A DNA stretch of 64,000 bases from CAWCGU01 sp963795195 (GCA_963795195.1 CAWCGU010000006.1:1364001-1428000), one strand, 5' to 3'; positions 36,146 to 44,965 are shown, counted from the first letter of the stretch. A program made the numbers and translations. The notes: generated from the sequence alone by a model not told the origin.

Positions 36146-36799
36146 TTGTGGCGAGGGCTCGATCGACCCTTCTACTCCATGCCTGGGAGTGGGAGGGCTC
36201 ACAGCTGGCGGGAGCGCCCAGGTCGCGGTTTCCGGCGCTCCACGACTGCGGGCAGCACGATCGTCGACAGCATCCCGGTCACTACCACCCATCGCACCCT
36301 GCTGGACCTGGCCGAAGTCGTGTCGCCGCGATACCTGCGCTACGCCTTCGACCAAGCCCGACGCATGGGCGCCTTCGACCAAAGAGCACTTCACGCCGTC
36401 ATCGAGCGCAACCCCGGCAGGCACGGCATCAAGCCCCTGACGGCCCTTACCGCCACCGTAGACGCTCCGCCGCCCGATCTGCGCTCGCCGACAGAACAGA
36501 CATTTATCGACATCTGCCACGAACACGACATTCCCATCCCCGAGACCAACGTCGTCGTCGAGGGCGAAACCGTCGACGCCTACTGGGCGGCGGAGCGCCT
36601 GGTGGTCGAACTCGACAGCTGGGGATTCCACGGGGGCCGTGAGAGCTTCGAGGACGATCGCCGGCGTGACGAGGAGCTGTTGGTTGCGGGCATCCAGACC
36701 TTGCGCTTCACCCGTGACCGTGCGCTTGCCGACCCCGCCGGGGTGGCGCGATCGGTGCTCCGGATGCTCGCAAAGCTCCGAAGTTCAGCGAATGCCTGA
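36146..36799 (+). pseudogene. 5'-truncated AbiEi/DUF559-family gene inserted in the ribosomal cluster
   Basis: From about residue 40 the frame gives STIVDSIPVTTTHRTLLDLAEVVSPRYLRYAFDQARR, as in AbiEi-like type IV antitoxin-fold proteins, and then a DUF559/VSR-like nuclease-fold end: DAYWAAERLVVELDSWGFHGG...FEDDRRRDEELLVAGIQTLRFT. Full family members have about 100 more N-terminal residues, including the helix-turn-helix; only about 180 bp separate this frame from rpmJ, and none of the three frames holds them. It is therefore probably a 5'-deleted remnant. It points against the ribosomal genes. A complete relative lies at 55111-56028. Confidence 0.7.
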
Positions 36800-36800
36800 C

Positions 36801-36818
36801 CCACCCGACGCGGGGTGG
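36801..36818. terminator. Small hairpin between convergent DUF559 remnant and map
   Basis: CCACCC (36801-36806) pairs with GGGTGG (36813-36818), 6-nt loop; it sits exactly between the two stops. No T-run. Confidence 0.35.
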
Positions 36819-36828
36819 CGGTTGTCGC

Positions 36829-37584
36829 TCAGGATTCGTGCCAGGGAGTCAACACGCGCGGGCCGTTGTCGGTGACCGCCACGGTGAACTCGAAGTGCGC
36901 CGCCAACGAGCCGTCGGATGAGTAGACGGCCCACTGGTCGTCGCCGACGCGGACCATCTCGTTGCCGGCGTTGACCATCGGCTCGATGGCCAGCACCATG
37001 CCCGGCTCCAGTTCCGGCCCCTTGCCGGGCTCGCCGTAGTTGGGAATCTGCGGGTCCTCGTGCATGTCGCGGCCGATGCCGTGACCGACCAGCGTGCGGA
37101 TGATCGAGAAGCCATCCATCTCGACGCGGCGCTGGACCGCGGCTGAAACGTCGCCCAGGTGGTTGCCCGCGACGACCTTCTCGACCGCCTCGAACAGCGA
37201 GGCCTTGGTGGTGCCGAGCAGCTCCTTCGCGCCGTCGTCGATGGGGCCTATCGGGACCGTCATCGCCGCATCGGCGACCCAGCCTTCGTAGGTGACGCCG
37301 ACGTCGATCGAGAGCACGTCGCCGCGCTTGAGCTCATAGGGACCGGGAATGCCGTGCACGACCATCGAGTTCGGCGAAGCGCAGATCGAACCGGGAAAGC
37401 CGCGGTAGCCCTTGAAGGACGGGATCGCACCCTGCGAGGTGATGAACTTCTCAGCCGCCTCGTCGAGCTCCTTGGTGGTCACGCCGGGCCGCGCCTTGGC
37501 CGCCAGCATCTTCAGGCAGCGCGTCTGGATCGCGCCGGCCGCGGCCATCTGCTCGATCTGCTCGGGCGTCTTGCGGATGATCAT
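36829..37584 (-). CDS. map: Methionine aminopeptidase type I
   Basis: 251 residues. Metal ligands of the pita-bread fold are in place: DVGVTYEGWVADAAMT (two Asp), TLVGHGIGRDMHEDPQIPNYG (His), LAIEPMV (Glu), and a C-terminal FEFTVAVTDNG (Glu). Removes the initiator Met from new proteins. Follows adk by 32 bp. Downstream the operon is broken by the DUF559 remnant. Confidence 0.96.
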   Translation of the reverse strand: MIIRKTPEQIEQMAAAGAIQTRCLKMLAAKARPGVTTKELDEAAEKFITSQGAIPSFKGYRGFPGSICASPNSMVVHGIPGPYELKRGDVLSIDVGVTYEGWVADAAMTVPIGPIDDGAKELLGTTKASLFEAVEKVVAGNHLGDVSAAVQRRVEMDGFSIIRTLVGHGIGRDMHEDPQIPNYGEPGKGPELEPGMVLAIEPMVNAGNEMVRVGDDQWAVYSSDGSLAAHFEFTVAVTDNGPRVLTPWHES

Positions 37585-37616
37585 CTGGGAATCGCCTCGG
37601 AAACGACGGGGACCGG

Positions 37617-38291
37617 CTAGGCCTCTTCTTCCATCCGCAGCGTCGCGAGCAACGCCCGGATGGAATCGGCGACCTCGTCGGGCGGGCGGTTGCCGTCGAC
37701 CCGCTTGAGGATGCCGCGCTCGTCGTAGTAGGAGACGAGCGGCTCAGTCTTTTCGTGGTATGTCTCAAGGCGCTTGGCGATCACGTCGGGCTTGTCGTCG
37801 TCGCGGGTGATCAGCTCGCCTCCGCAGATGTCACAGACGCCCTCGGTCTCTGGTGGCTCGAACTCGACGTGGAAGATGTGCCCTTCCTTGACGCAGGTCC
37901 GCCGCCCGCCGAGCCGCCGGATCACCTCGTCGTCGGAGACGTCGACCAGCAGCGCGGCGGTGAGGTCGCGCCCCAAGCCCTCCATCTCCTTGTCGAGCGC
38001 CTCCGCCTGCGGGGTGGTGCGCGGAAAGCCGTCGAGGATGAAGCCATCAGCGGCTTCCGAGCCCTGGACGCGCTCGCCGATCATGCCGATGATCACGTCG
38101 TCCGGCACCAGGTCGCCGGCGTCCATGAACCCCTTGGCCTTGTTACCGAGGTCGGTCCCCTCCCGAACCGCGGCCCGCAGAATGTCGCCGGTCGCGTAGT
38201 AGGGGAGTCGAAAGTCCTCGTTGAGGCGTTCGCCCTGGGTGCCCTTGCCGGACCCAGGAGGGCCGAGGAGGATGAGATTCAGTTCAGACAT
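37617..38291 (-). CDS. adk: Adenylate kinase
   Basis: 224 residues, P-loop LLGPPGSGKGTQ near residue 8, DGFPRTTPQAEALD, and a long lid domain with CVKEGHIFHVEFEPPETEGVCDICGG, i.e. Cys residues arranged like the zinc-binding lids of Gram-positive enzymes (with His replacing one Cys by inspection). Interconverts AMP, ADP and ATP. Between secY and map as usual. Confidence 0.96.
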   Translation of the reverse strand: MSELNLILLGPPGSGKGTQGERLNEDFRLPYYATGDILRAAVREGTDLGNKAKGFMDAGDLVPDDVIIGMIGERVQGSEAADGFILDGFPRTTPQAEALDKEMEGLGRDLTAALLVDVSDDEVIRRLGGRRTCVKEGHIFHVEFEPPETEGVCDICGGELITRDDDKPDVIAKRLETYHEKTEPLVSYYDERGILKRVDGNRPPDEVADSIRALLATLRMEEEA

Positions 38292-38312
38292 GGGCCCTGA
38301 CCCTACAGCCGT

Positions 38313-39584
38313 CTACTTCAGGAAGCCCTCGTAGTTGCGCATCATCAGCTGCGCCTCTAGCTGCTTGACGGTGTCGAGCGCAACGCCGACGGTGATCAGG
38401 ATGGAGGTGCCGCCGAAGAAGAAGTTGGCCTGCGTCTGGGCGATCAGGATCGTCGGCAGCGCCGCGACCGCGCCCAGGTAGAGGGCGCCGGGGAAAGTGA
38501 GCCTGGAGAGAATCCGGTCCAGGTATTCGGCGGTAGGTCGCCCGGGTCTCACCCCGGGTATGAAGCCGCCGTATTTCTTCAGGTTGTCTGCCTGGTCCAC
38601 CGGGTTGAAGGTGACCGCCGTGTAGAAGTAGGTGAAGATGATGATGAAGAAGACCTCGCCGACGATGTAGGCCCAGCCGTTCGGGTTGAAGAAGGCTGCG
38701 AAGTCGAGCCAGAAGGGGGTGTTGAAGAGCTGGCCGAGGGTCGGCGGGAAGGCCATGATCGAAGCGGCGAAGATGACCGGGATGACGCCGGCCATGTTGA
38801 CGCGAAGCGGCAGGTAGGTGGAGCCGCCCGTGGTCATCCGGCGGCCGACCACACGCTTGGCGTACTGCACGGGGATGCGCCGCTGGCCCTCCTGGACGAA
38901 GACGATTCCGACGATCACCGCCAGGGCGATGAACGGCATCATCACGACGAAGACCTTGTCCGGCGTCTCCCACCACTGAACGATGCCGTTCGGCAGCCCG
39001 GAGACGATCGAGGCGAAGATCATCAGCGAGATCCCGTTGCCGATGCCACGCTGCGTGATCAGCTCGCCGAGCCACATCAGCAGCGTCGTTCCCGCGGTCA
39101 GCGCGATCACGATCATCATCACGTTGGAGAAGTTGAGGTCCCCGACGACGCTCTGCCCGTTGGGAGCGACGAACGACTCGAACAGGAAGACGTAGCCGAG
39201 CGACTGGCCGAAGGCGAGGGCGACGGTCAGGTAGCGCGTGTACTGCGTGATCTTTTGCTGGCCGACCTCCCCCTCCTTTTGCAGGCGCTCGAGTGAGGGC
39301 ACGACCACCGTCAGCAGCTGCAGGATGATCGAGGCCGTGATGTACGGCATGATCCCGAGCGCGAACAGCGACAAGCGCGAGAGGCTCCCACCCGAGAAGA
39401 GGTTGAGGAAGCCGAGGATGTTGTCGGAGGAGAAGTTCTCCGAGAGTGCGTCAACCGCGTCTACGTCGACGCCAGGCGCCGGGATGTAGGCCCCGAGCCG
39501 GTAGAGAGCCAGCATCGCCGCCGTGAAGGCAAGCTTGCGCCGGATCTCCGGGATCGCGAACGCATTCAGCAGCGTCTGCAGCAT
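38313..39584 (-). CDS. secY: Protein translocase subunit SecY
   Basis: 423 residues, ten predicted membrane helices. SecY signatures: LNLFSGGSLSRLSLFALGIMPYITASIILQLL (plug and TM2), YLTVALAFGQSLGY, and ISLMIFASIVSGLP. Central channel of the Sec system. Follows rplO by 4 bp. Confidence 0.97.
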   Translation of the reverse strand: MLQTLLNAFAIPEIRRKLAFTAAMLALYRLGAYIPAPGVDVDAVDALSENFSSDNILGFLNLFSGGSLSRLSLFALGIMPYITASIILQLLTVVVPSLERLQKEGEVGQQKITQYTRYLTVALAFGQSLGYVFLFESFVAPNGQSVVGDLNFSNVMMIVIALTAGTTLLMWLGELITQRGIGNGISLMIFASIVSGLPNGIVQWWETPDKVFVVMMPFIALAVIVGIVFVQEGQRRIPVQYAKRVVGRRMTTGGSTYLPLRVNMAGVIPVIFAASIMAFPPTLGQLFNTPFWLDFAAFFNPNGWAYIVGEVFFIIIFTYFYTAVTFNPVDQADNLKKYGGFIPGVRPGRPTAEYLDRILSRLTFPGALYLGAVAALPTILIAQTQANFFFGGTSILITVGVALDTVKQLEAQLMMRNYEGFLK

Positions 39585-39588
39585 CAGG

Positions 39589-40080
39589 TCAGTCCAGAAG
39601 CTCGCAGGTCCCGCCTGCGGCCTCGATCTTCTCCTTCGCCGTCGCGCTGAAGGCGTGGGCTCGCACGGTCAACTTCGTCGAGATTTCGCCCCGTCCGAGC
39701 ACCTTGACCGGGTGGCGACGCGTGGCCAGGCCTTTTTCGCGCAGCGACTCGGGAGTGACCTCGGCGCCGGCATCGAAGCGCTCCTGGAGGTCGGAGACGT
39801 TGACGGGCTGCGTGTGCGTCCGGAACGGCTCGAACGGCATCGACATCTTCTTGTTGGGACCGCGCAGCTTGCGCATCCGCATGTGGATCGGGTTCTGACC
39901 GCCCTCGTAGGCGATGTTGCGTTTGCTGCCCGAACGCGAGCCGGCGCCCTTGTGGCCGCGACCGGACTGCTTGCCCAGGCCCGAGCCCTCACCACGGCCG
40001 ACACGCTTGGGCTTCTTGCGCGAACCAGGCTTGGGACGAATCGTGTGGAGGCCGACCTCCTCAGGGGTGAGCCGCGACAT
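39589..40080 (-). CDS. rplO: 50S ribosomal protein L15
   Basis: 163 residues with the basic glycine-rich start RVGRGEGSGLGKQSGRGHKGAGSRSG and FEGGQ-like YEGGQNPIHMRM. ATG overlaps the rpmD stop (TGATG). Confidence 0.97.
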   Translation of the reverse strand: MSRLTPEEVGLHTIRPKPGSRKKPKRVGRGEGSGLGKQSGRGHKGAGSRSGSKRNIAYEGGQNPIHMRMRKLRGPNKKMSMPFEPFRTHTQPVNVSDLQERFDAGAEVTPESLREKGLATRRHPVKVLGRGEISTKLTVRAHAFSATAKEKIEAAGGTCELLD

Positions 40081-40262
40081 CAGGCATCCTTTCCGGTCTT
40101 GACCAGGTGGTCGACGACGCGCAGCATGCCCTGAAGCTGGGGTGTGTCCTTGTGAGTGGCGGTCTTGCCGATGCGGCCGAGCTTCAGCGAGCGCAGCGTG
40201 TCGCGCTGAGCCTGGTTGGTGCCGTTGGAGGAGCGGACTTGCTTGACCAGAACATCAGCCAT
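40080..40262 (-). CDS. rpmD: 50S ribosomal protein L30
   Basis: 60 residues, MADVLVKQVRSSNGTNQAQRDTLRSLKLG then LQGMLRVVDHLVK. It overlaps the rpsE stop by 8 bp and the rplO start by 1 bp, so all three are translationally coupled. Confidence 0.96.
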   Translation of the reverse strand: MADVLVKQVRSSNGTNQAQRDTLRSLKLGRIGKTATHKDTPQLQGMLRVVDHLVKTGKDA

Positions 40263-40962
40263 CGAGGGACGCCTCCGCAGCCTCCGGAGAGGCATCACTT
40301 CCGGCAACATCACTGGCCGCCGGCTCCTCAGCTTCGCCACCGGGGGTGGCGGCTTCTCCCTCAACCACAGCTTCGGCCGTGACCGCCTGATCCTCGGCCG
40401 ATTCACCTTCGGCCGGCTCCTCCTTCGGCTTCGGCTGAATTCCCAGCACCTCGTTGACCGTCAGGCCGCGCAGCTTGGCGACCTGCTCGGGTCGGCGCAG
40501 CTGCATCAGGCCATCCATCGTCGCCTTGACGAGGTTGATCGGGTTCTGGGTGCCGAGGCTCTTGGAGAGGACGTCGCGGATGCCGGCGAGTTCGAGCACC
40601 GCGCGCACTCCGCCACCGGCGATCACGCCGGTACCTTCGCTTGCGGGGCGCAGCACGACGTGGCCCGCGCCAAATCGCCCGATCGAGCGATGGGGGAGCG
40701 TCTGGCCGTACTTGGGAACGCGGATCAGGCTCTTGCGGGCGTTCTCGACCGCCTTCTGGATCGCCAGCGGAACCTCACGGGCCTTGCCGTAGCCGATCCC
40801 GACGACCGAGCTCTCATCGCCGACCGCGACCAGCGCGGTGAACGAGAAGCGACGGCCGCCCTTGACGACCTTGGCGACGCGATTGATCTCAATCACACGC
40901 TCCTGCAGGTCGAGCCCCTGCGGGCTGACCCTCTCGATGTCGTACTTGACTGCGCTACTCAT
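40255..40962 (-). CDS. rpsE: 30S ribosomal protein S5 with acidic C-terminal extension
   Basis: 235 residues against the usual 165-200. The core is normal: ERVIEINRVAKVVKGGRRFSFTALVAVGD, RFGAGHVVLRPASEGTGVIAGGG, and VNEVLG near residue 172. The last 60 residues are Ala/Glu/Ser-rich and include TPGGEAEEPAASDVAGSDASPEA, encoded by a DNA repeat shared with the S3 tail and, inverted, with the S17 extension. ATG start; stop overlaps rpmD. Confidence 0.96.
   Translation of the reverse strand: MSSAVKYDIERVSPQGLDLQERVIEINRVAKVVKGGRRFSFTALVAVGDESSVVGIGYGKAREVPLAIQKAVENARKSLIRVPKYGQTLPHRSIGRFGAGHVVLRPASEGTGVIAGGGVRAVLELAGIRDVLSKSLGTQNPINLVKATMDGLMQLRRPEQVAKLRGLTVNEVLGIQPKPKEEPAEGESAEDQAVTAEAVVEGEAATPGGEAEEPAASDVAGSDASPEAAEASLDG
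40281..40357. repeat. Dispersed ribosomal-gene repeat, copy 1 (in rpsE tail)
   Basis: On the plus strand CCTCCGGAGAGGCATCACTTCCG then GGCAACATCACTGGCC and GCTTCGCCACCGGGGGTGGC. It matches the copy at 45632-45752 over both flanks but lacks about 50 bp of its middle. Roughly 80% identity by eye. Confidence 0.7.
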
Positions 40963-40993
40963 GATTGCGCGTGAAGATAGCCATCTAGATCCA

Positions 40994-41350
40994 CTAGAAC
41001 TCCAGGCCTCCCTCGCGTGCGCCCTGCGCGAGCTGGGCGACGCGGCCGTGGAAGCGGTAGGCGCCGCGATCGAAGACGCAGCCGGTGACGCCGGCTCCCT
41101 TGGCGCGCTCGGCGAGCAGCTCGCCCGCACGCTTCGCCTGCTGCGCACCGGAAAGTTCGCGCAGGTCGCCCTCCGTCCAGCTGACGGACGCGAGCGTGCG
41201 GCCGGCGTCGTCGTCGATCAGCTGGGCGAAAACGCCTCGGTTGGAGCGGTGCACGCTGAGGCGCGGACGCTCCGCGCTGCCGCGAATCTTTGCGCGTACG
41301 CGCCGCCGGCGACGCATCTTGCGGTTGTTCTTGACTGCGACCTGGCTCAT
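40994..41350 (-). CDS. rplR: 50S ribosomal protein L18
   Basis: 118 residues: basic RRRRRVRAKIRGSAERPRLSVHRSN 5S-rRNA-binding start and FDRGAYRFHGRVAQLAQGAREGGLEF end. Start overlaps the rplF stop by 4 bp. Confidence 0.97.
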   Translation of the reverse strand: MSQVAVKNNRKMRRRRRVRAKIRGSAERPRLSVHRSNRGVFAQLIDDDAGRTLASVSWTEGDLRELSGAQQAKRAGELLAERAKGAGVTGCVFDRGAYRFHGRVAQLAQGAREGGLEF

Positions 41351-41880
41351 GCGCGCTTACCAACCTTGCGGCGAACGTGCTCGCCCTCGTAGCGGATTCC
41401 CTTGCCCTTGTAGGGCTCGGGCGGGCGGGTCTTGCGAACCCGGGCAGCGGTCTCGCCGACGAGTTGCTTGTCGATTCCGCGGACGATCACCTGAGTCGGG
41501 CTCGGGACCTCGAACTCGATGCCGTCGGGTGCGGGAAGCTTGACCGGGTGCGAGTAACCGAGCGCCAGCTCGAGTCCCTTGCCCGCCAGCTTGGCCCGGT
41601 AGCCGACGCCCTGAATCTCGAGCTTGCGCTCGAAGCCTCCGGTGACGCCCTCGACCATGTTGGCGACCAGGGAGCGCGTCAGCCCGTGCAGCGCGCGGTG
41701 CTGGCCGCGATCGGTCGGCCGTGAGACCTTGACCGTGCCGTCGGACTGCTCGATCGTCATCTCCGGGCTGACAACCTGGTTGAGTTCGCCCTTGGGGCCC
41801 TTGACCGTAACCAGGCCAGGGGCGATCGTGACGGTGACTCCGTCGGGGATCGTGATGGGGTTTCTTCCAATTCGGCTCAT
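41347..41880 (-). CDS. rplF: 50S ribosomal protein L6
   Basis: 177 residues: SRIGRNPITIPDGVTVTI start, two homologous halves, C-terminal RKTRPPEPYKGKGIRYEGEHVRRKVGK signature. Full length. Confidence 0.97.
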   Translation of the reverse strand: MSRIGRNPITIPDGVTVTIAPGLVTVKGPKGELNQVVSPEMTIEQSDGTVKVSRPTDRGQHRALHGLTRSLVANMVEGVTGGFERKLEIQGVGYRAKLAGKGLELALGYSHPVKLPAPDGIEFEVPSPTQVIVRGIDKQLVGETAARVRKTRPPEPYKGKGIRYEGEHVRRKVGKRA

Positions 41881-41913
41881 GGTTCAAGTGGCTGGGGGCT
41901 GGGGGCTGGCGTG

Positions 41914-42309
41914 CTACCAAATGTAGGCGACTACTTCGCCGCCTACGCCCTTGGCCTTGGCGTCGTGGCCGGTCATCACGCCGTGCGACGTCGAGACGAT
42001 CGCCGTGCCCATTCCTCCGAGCACGCGGGGCACCTCGTTGTGGGTCACGTAACGGCGGCGGCCGGGGCGCGAGACGCGCTTCATCCCGGTGATCACCGAG
42101 CGGCGATCCTCGGTGTAGCGCAGGGTGATCTTGACCACCTCGCCAACGGGCGCCGGCTCGACGCTGAAGTCGTCGATGTAGCCCTGCTCCTTGAGCAGGC
42201 GCGACATCTCCTGCTTCAGGCGCGAAGAGGGAATCTGGACATCGCGATGATCCGCCGCGATGGCGTTGCGGATCCGTGTCAGGAAATCGGAGATCGGGTC
42301 GGTCTGCAT
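41914..42309 (-). CDS. rpsH: 30S ribosomal protein S8
   Basis: 131 residues: TDPISDFLTRIRNA start and the STSHGVMTGHDAKAKGVGGEVVAYIW end with the STSxGxM-type signature. 5 bp behind rpsN. Confidence 0.97.
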   Translation of the reverse strand: MQTDPISDFLTRIRNAIAADHRDVQIPSSRLKQEMSRLLKEQGYIDDFSVEPAPVGEVVKITLRYTEDRRSVITGMKRVSRPGRRRYVTHNEVPRVLGGMGTAIVSTSHGVMTGHDAKAKGVGGEVVAYIW

Positions 42310-42314
42310 GGTCT

Positions 42315-42500
42315 TTACCAGCTCGACTTCGTCATGCCGGGGATGAACCCGCGGTGAGCGGCCTGGCGCAGGCAGAGCCGGCAGAGGCCGAACTTCCGGT
42401 AGTAGGCACGCGGGCGCCCGCAGCGCTTGCAGCGGTTGTAGCCGCGACTCTTGTACTTGGGCGTTCGCTGTTGGCGAACTCGCTGTGATGTCTTAGCCAT
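42315..42500 (-). CDS. rpsN: 30S ribosomal protein S14, zinc-binding type
   Basis: 61 residues with CxxC-x12-CxxC (CKRC ... CRLC), so the short zinc-containing (type Z) S14; NRCKRCGRPRAYYRKFGLCRLCLR core. Between rplE and rpsH. Confidence 0.97.
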   Translation of the reverse strand: MAKTSQRVRQQRTPKYKSRGYNRCKRCGRPRAYYRKFGLCRLCLRQAAHRGFIPGMTKSSW

Positions 42501-42560
42501 AAGTTTGGAGCTAGGAGCTAGGGGCTGGGAATCCGGTACCCGGCACCTAGTGCCTCGCGG

Positions 42561-43385
42561 TCATCCTTCCTCGTCAGATCCTTCATTGGTTTCGGCGGCC
42601 GCGCCGCCTTCGCCCTCTTCTTCGCCTTCCTCGCCCTCCTCGGGCTTCTCGGGCTTGGCGTAGGCCTCGGGGTTCTCTTCCTTGAGCTGTTCGAGAGCTG
42701 CCTGCTCGGCCTCGGCGCGCAGACGCGCTTCCTCCTTGCGGCGCTCTTCCTCCTCTTCGGCGGCCTTGTCGATCTGGCCGGGACGGCCGTCCTGGGCGAA
42801 CGGCATGCCCAGTCCGAGCAGCAGCTCAAAAGCTTCGATGTCGGTCGCGGCGCTGGTCGTGATCGTCACATCCAGACCGCGGACCTGGTCGATCGAGTCG
42901 TAGTCGATCTCCGGGAAGATGATCTGCTCGCGGATGCCCATCGAGTAGTTGCCACGGCCGTCGAAGGAGCGCGGGTTGAGCCCGCGGAAGTCGCGAATGC
43001 GCGGGATCGCGATCGTGATCAGGCGGTCCACGAATTCCCACATGCGGGCGCGGCGAAGCGTCACCGCCACCCCCACTGGCATGCCGTCGCGGATCTTGAA
43101 GTTGGCGATCGACTTGCGGGCGCGGCGCACGTTGGGCTTCTGGCCGGCGATGATGCCCAGCTGCTCGGCGGCGGGCTCAAGGACTTTCGCCTCCTTGGAG
43201 GCCTCCCCGACGCCCATGTTCAGCGTCACCTTTTCGAGCGTCGGCACCTGCATGCGGCTCGTGTAGCGGAACTTGGTCGTCAGCGCAGGGACCAACTCCG
43301 CCTCGAACTTCTCGCGAAGGCGGGCGGGCGGCGCGGCCTGCGAGACCGGGGCCACGTCCATCTCTGTCATCTCGGAAGCTTCCAT
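42561..43385 (-). CDS. rplE: 50S ribosomal protein L5 with long acidic C-terminal tail
   Basis: 274 residues against about 180 usually. The core is standard (TLEKVTLNMGVGEASKE, GQKPNVRRARKSIANFKIRDG, FRGLNPRSFDGRGNYSMGIREQIIFPEIDYD). After about residue 200 comes an EEEEERRKEEARLRAEAEQAALE helix and a Glu/Gly-rich end (KPEEGEEGEEEGEGG). Three nearby ATG codons leave the first residues uncertain. The tail lacks the shared repeat seen in S3, S5 and S17. Confidence 0.96.
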   Translation of the reverse strand: MEASEMTEMDVAPVSQAAPPARLREKFEAELVPALTTKFRYTSRMQVPTLEKVTLNMGVGEASKEAKVLEPAAEQLGIIAGQKPNVRRARKSIANFKIRDGMPVGVAVTLRRARMWEFVDRLITIAIPRIRDFRGLNPRSFDGRGNYSMGIREQIIFPEIDYDSIDQVRGLDVTITTSAATDIEAFELLLGLGMPFAQDGRPGQIDKAAEEEEERRKEEARLRAEAEQAALEQLKEENPEAYAKPEKPEEGEEGEEEGEGGAAAETNEGSDEEG

Positions 43386-43389
43386 TTGA

Positions 43390-43731
43390 TCAGTCCAGAA
43401 CCGTCTGCGTTCGCTTGGCGATGCGGCGGCGGGTGCCGTCCTCGTTGACCTTCACGCCGACTCGGGTCGGCTTGTTGTCGGTCGGGTCGATCAGCATCAC
43501 GTTGGAAACGTTGATCGGGCCCTCCTTCTCGATGATGCCGCCGGCCGAGGCGCTCTTCTGAACGTCCTTGACCGACCGCGGGCGCTGGTGGCGCTTGACC
43601 ATGTTCAGGTGCTCGACGTAGAGGCGGCGCTTGGCCGGCTCGGTGCGCAGCACGCGACCGGTCTTGCCCTTGTCCTTGCCGGCGATCACGATCACGTGGT
43701 CGTCCTTCCGGATTCTCATCTTCTTGGCCAT
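43390..43731 (-). CDS. rplX: 50S ribosomal protein L24
   Basis: 113 residues: KKMRIRKDDHVIVIAGKDKGKTGRVLR KOW motif and NVSNVMLIDPTDNKPTRVG. ATG overlaps the rplN stop by one base. Confidence 0.97.
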   Translation of the reverse strand: MAKKMRIRKDDHVIVIAGKDKGKTGRVLRTEPAKRRLYVEHLNMVKRHQRPRSVKDVQKSASAGGIIEKEGPINVSNVMLIDPTDNKPTRVGVKVNEDGTRRRIAKRTQTVLD

Positions 43732-44099
43732 CAGAGCACCTCCGGGGCAAGCGAGATGATCTTCATGAAGTTACGGTCGCGCAACTCGCGGGCGACGGGA
43801 CCGAAGATGCGGGTGCCGCGCGGGTTGAGCTGGGGGTCGATCAGCACGGCCGCGTTCTCGTCGAAGGCGATGTAGGTGCCGTCCGGGCGAGGCAGCTGCT
43901 TGCGGGTGCGGACGACCACGGCCTGGACGACTTCGCCCTTGCGCACGGCGCTGTGGGGCGTCGCCTGCTTGACGGTCGCGGTGATCACGTCGCCGACACC
44001 GGCGTAGCGGCGGTGGGACCCGCCCTTGACGCGGATGCAGAGGAGCTCGCGGGCTCCGGAGTTGTCGGCCACCCGCAGGCGGCTTTCCTGCTGGATCAC
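43731..44099 (-). CDS. rplN: 50S ribosomal protein L14
   Basis: 122 residues: MIQQESRLRVADNSGARELLCIRV start, AVVVRTRKQLPRPDGTYIAFDENAAVLID, GTRIFGPVARELRDRNFMKIISLAPEVL end. Overlaps the rpsQ stop by 4 bp. Confidence 0.98.
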   Translation of the reverse strand: MIQQESRLRVADNSGARELLCIRVKGGSHRRYAGVGDVITATVKQATPHSAVRKGEVVQAVVVRTRKQLPRPDGTYIAFDENAAVLIDPQLNPRGTRIFGPVARELRDRNFMKIISLAPEVL

Positions 44100-44965
44100 G
44101 CCTGCTCTCCTTCGACCACGGCGGCGGCCTCCTCGGAGGGCTCGATGACTGCGGTGCGGGCCGGGGCGCGCTCGACTATTGCGTCGAGACGCCAGCGCTT
44201 GGTGCGTGAGAGCGGCCGCGACTCGATGATGCGCACGGTGTCGCCCTCGCTCGCCTCGTTTCGCTCGTCATGGGCGTGCACGTTGTTGGAGCGGCGCACG
44301 ACCTTCTCGTAGCGCTTGTGACGACGCACGATCTCGAGCTGGACGGTGATCGTCTTGTCTGCCTTGCTGGAGACGACGCGGCCCTGGCGGACCTTGATCG
44401 CCGGTGGGCGCTCACGCTCGGCGTGCGGCGTGCCGGTCCCGGGCTCGCTGCGGCGGGCCTTCTGCGAGGCGCGCGTGCGGCGGCGGTGCACCTTTGCGGC
44501 GGCGCGGCGGGCGTCGCGCTCGGCTTGGCGCTCCTCGTTGGTCCGCGCCGGCGCGGCTTCACCGGTGTGCTGGGCACGGTTGACCTTGCGCTTCTGCTTT
44601 TGGGTAAGTACTTCCTCGGGCTCCTCATCGGCGGCGGGCGCCGAGGCCTTCGCCGCAGGAGCTTCCTCGGCAGCGGGCTCTTCGGCAGGGGCGTCCTTAG
44701 CTGCAGGCTTCTCGGCGGGAGCTTCCTCAGCCGCAGGCTCTTCGGCAGGCGCTGCCTCGTCTGACCCGGCCGAACCGGACGCGTCAGCGGAGGACTCGGC
44801 CGGCTCTGTTGTTGCCGGAGGTCCATCTTCCGACGAGGCGGCGTCAGCCGCCGCTGGCGGAAGTGGTGTATCTCCGGAGGCATCGGCAGGGGCCTCCGCG
44901 GCCGCCTCTTCGGGGGCCTCGGCTGGAGTCTCTTCAGTTTGGTCTTGCTTTTCTTCGTCAGTCAT
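44096..44965 (-). CDS. rpsQ: 30S ribosomal protein S17 with about 190-residue N-terminal extension
   Basis: 289 residues; S17 is normally about 85. The S17 OB domain starts near residue 195 (RQGRVVSSKADKTITVQLEIVRRHKRYEKVVRRSNNVHAHDE) and is followed by GDTVRIIESRPLSRTKRWRL. The extension has an acidic Ala/Glu/Pro part (1-120) with EEPAAEEAPA repeats, then a basic Arg/Lys part (120-185). No internal start with a better ribosome-binding site was found. Its stop and start overlap rplN and rpmC by 4 and 8 bp, so the extension lies inside normal operon spacing. Part of it is the inverted copy of the S3/S5 tail repeat. Confidence 0.93.
   Translation of the reverse strand: MTDEEKQDQTEETPAEAPEEAAAEAPADASGDTPLPPAAADAASSEDGPPATTEPAESSADASGSAGSDEAAPAEEPAAEEAPAEKPAAKDAPAEEPAAEEAPAAKASAPAADEEPEEVLTQKQKRKVNRAQHTGEAAPARTNEERQAERDARRAAAKVHRRRTRASQKARRSEPGTGTPHAERERPPAIKVRQGRVVSSKADKTITVQLEIVRRHKRYEKVVRRSNNVHAHDERNEASEGDTVRIIESRPLSRTKRWRLDAIVERAPARTAVIEPSEEAAAVVEGEQA
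44760..44880. repeat. Dispersed ribosomal-gene repeat, copy 2, inverted (in rpsQ extension)
   Basis: The minus strand here (CCTCCGGAGATACACCACTTCCG ... GACCTCCGGCAACAACAGAGCC) aligns without gaps over about 79 bp with the plus strand of 45632-45710. It extends into GTCCTCCGCTGACGCGTCCGG, which matches CTCCTCCGCTTCGCGTCCGG. Identity is roughly 75% by eye. Since both genes are on the minus strand, the element is read in opposite orientation here. Confidence 0.65.
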
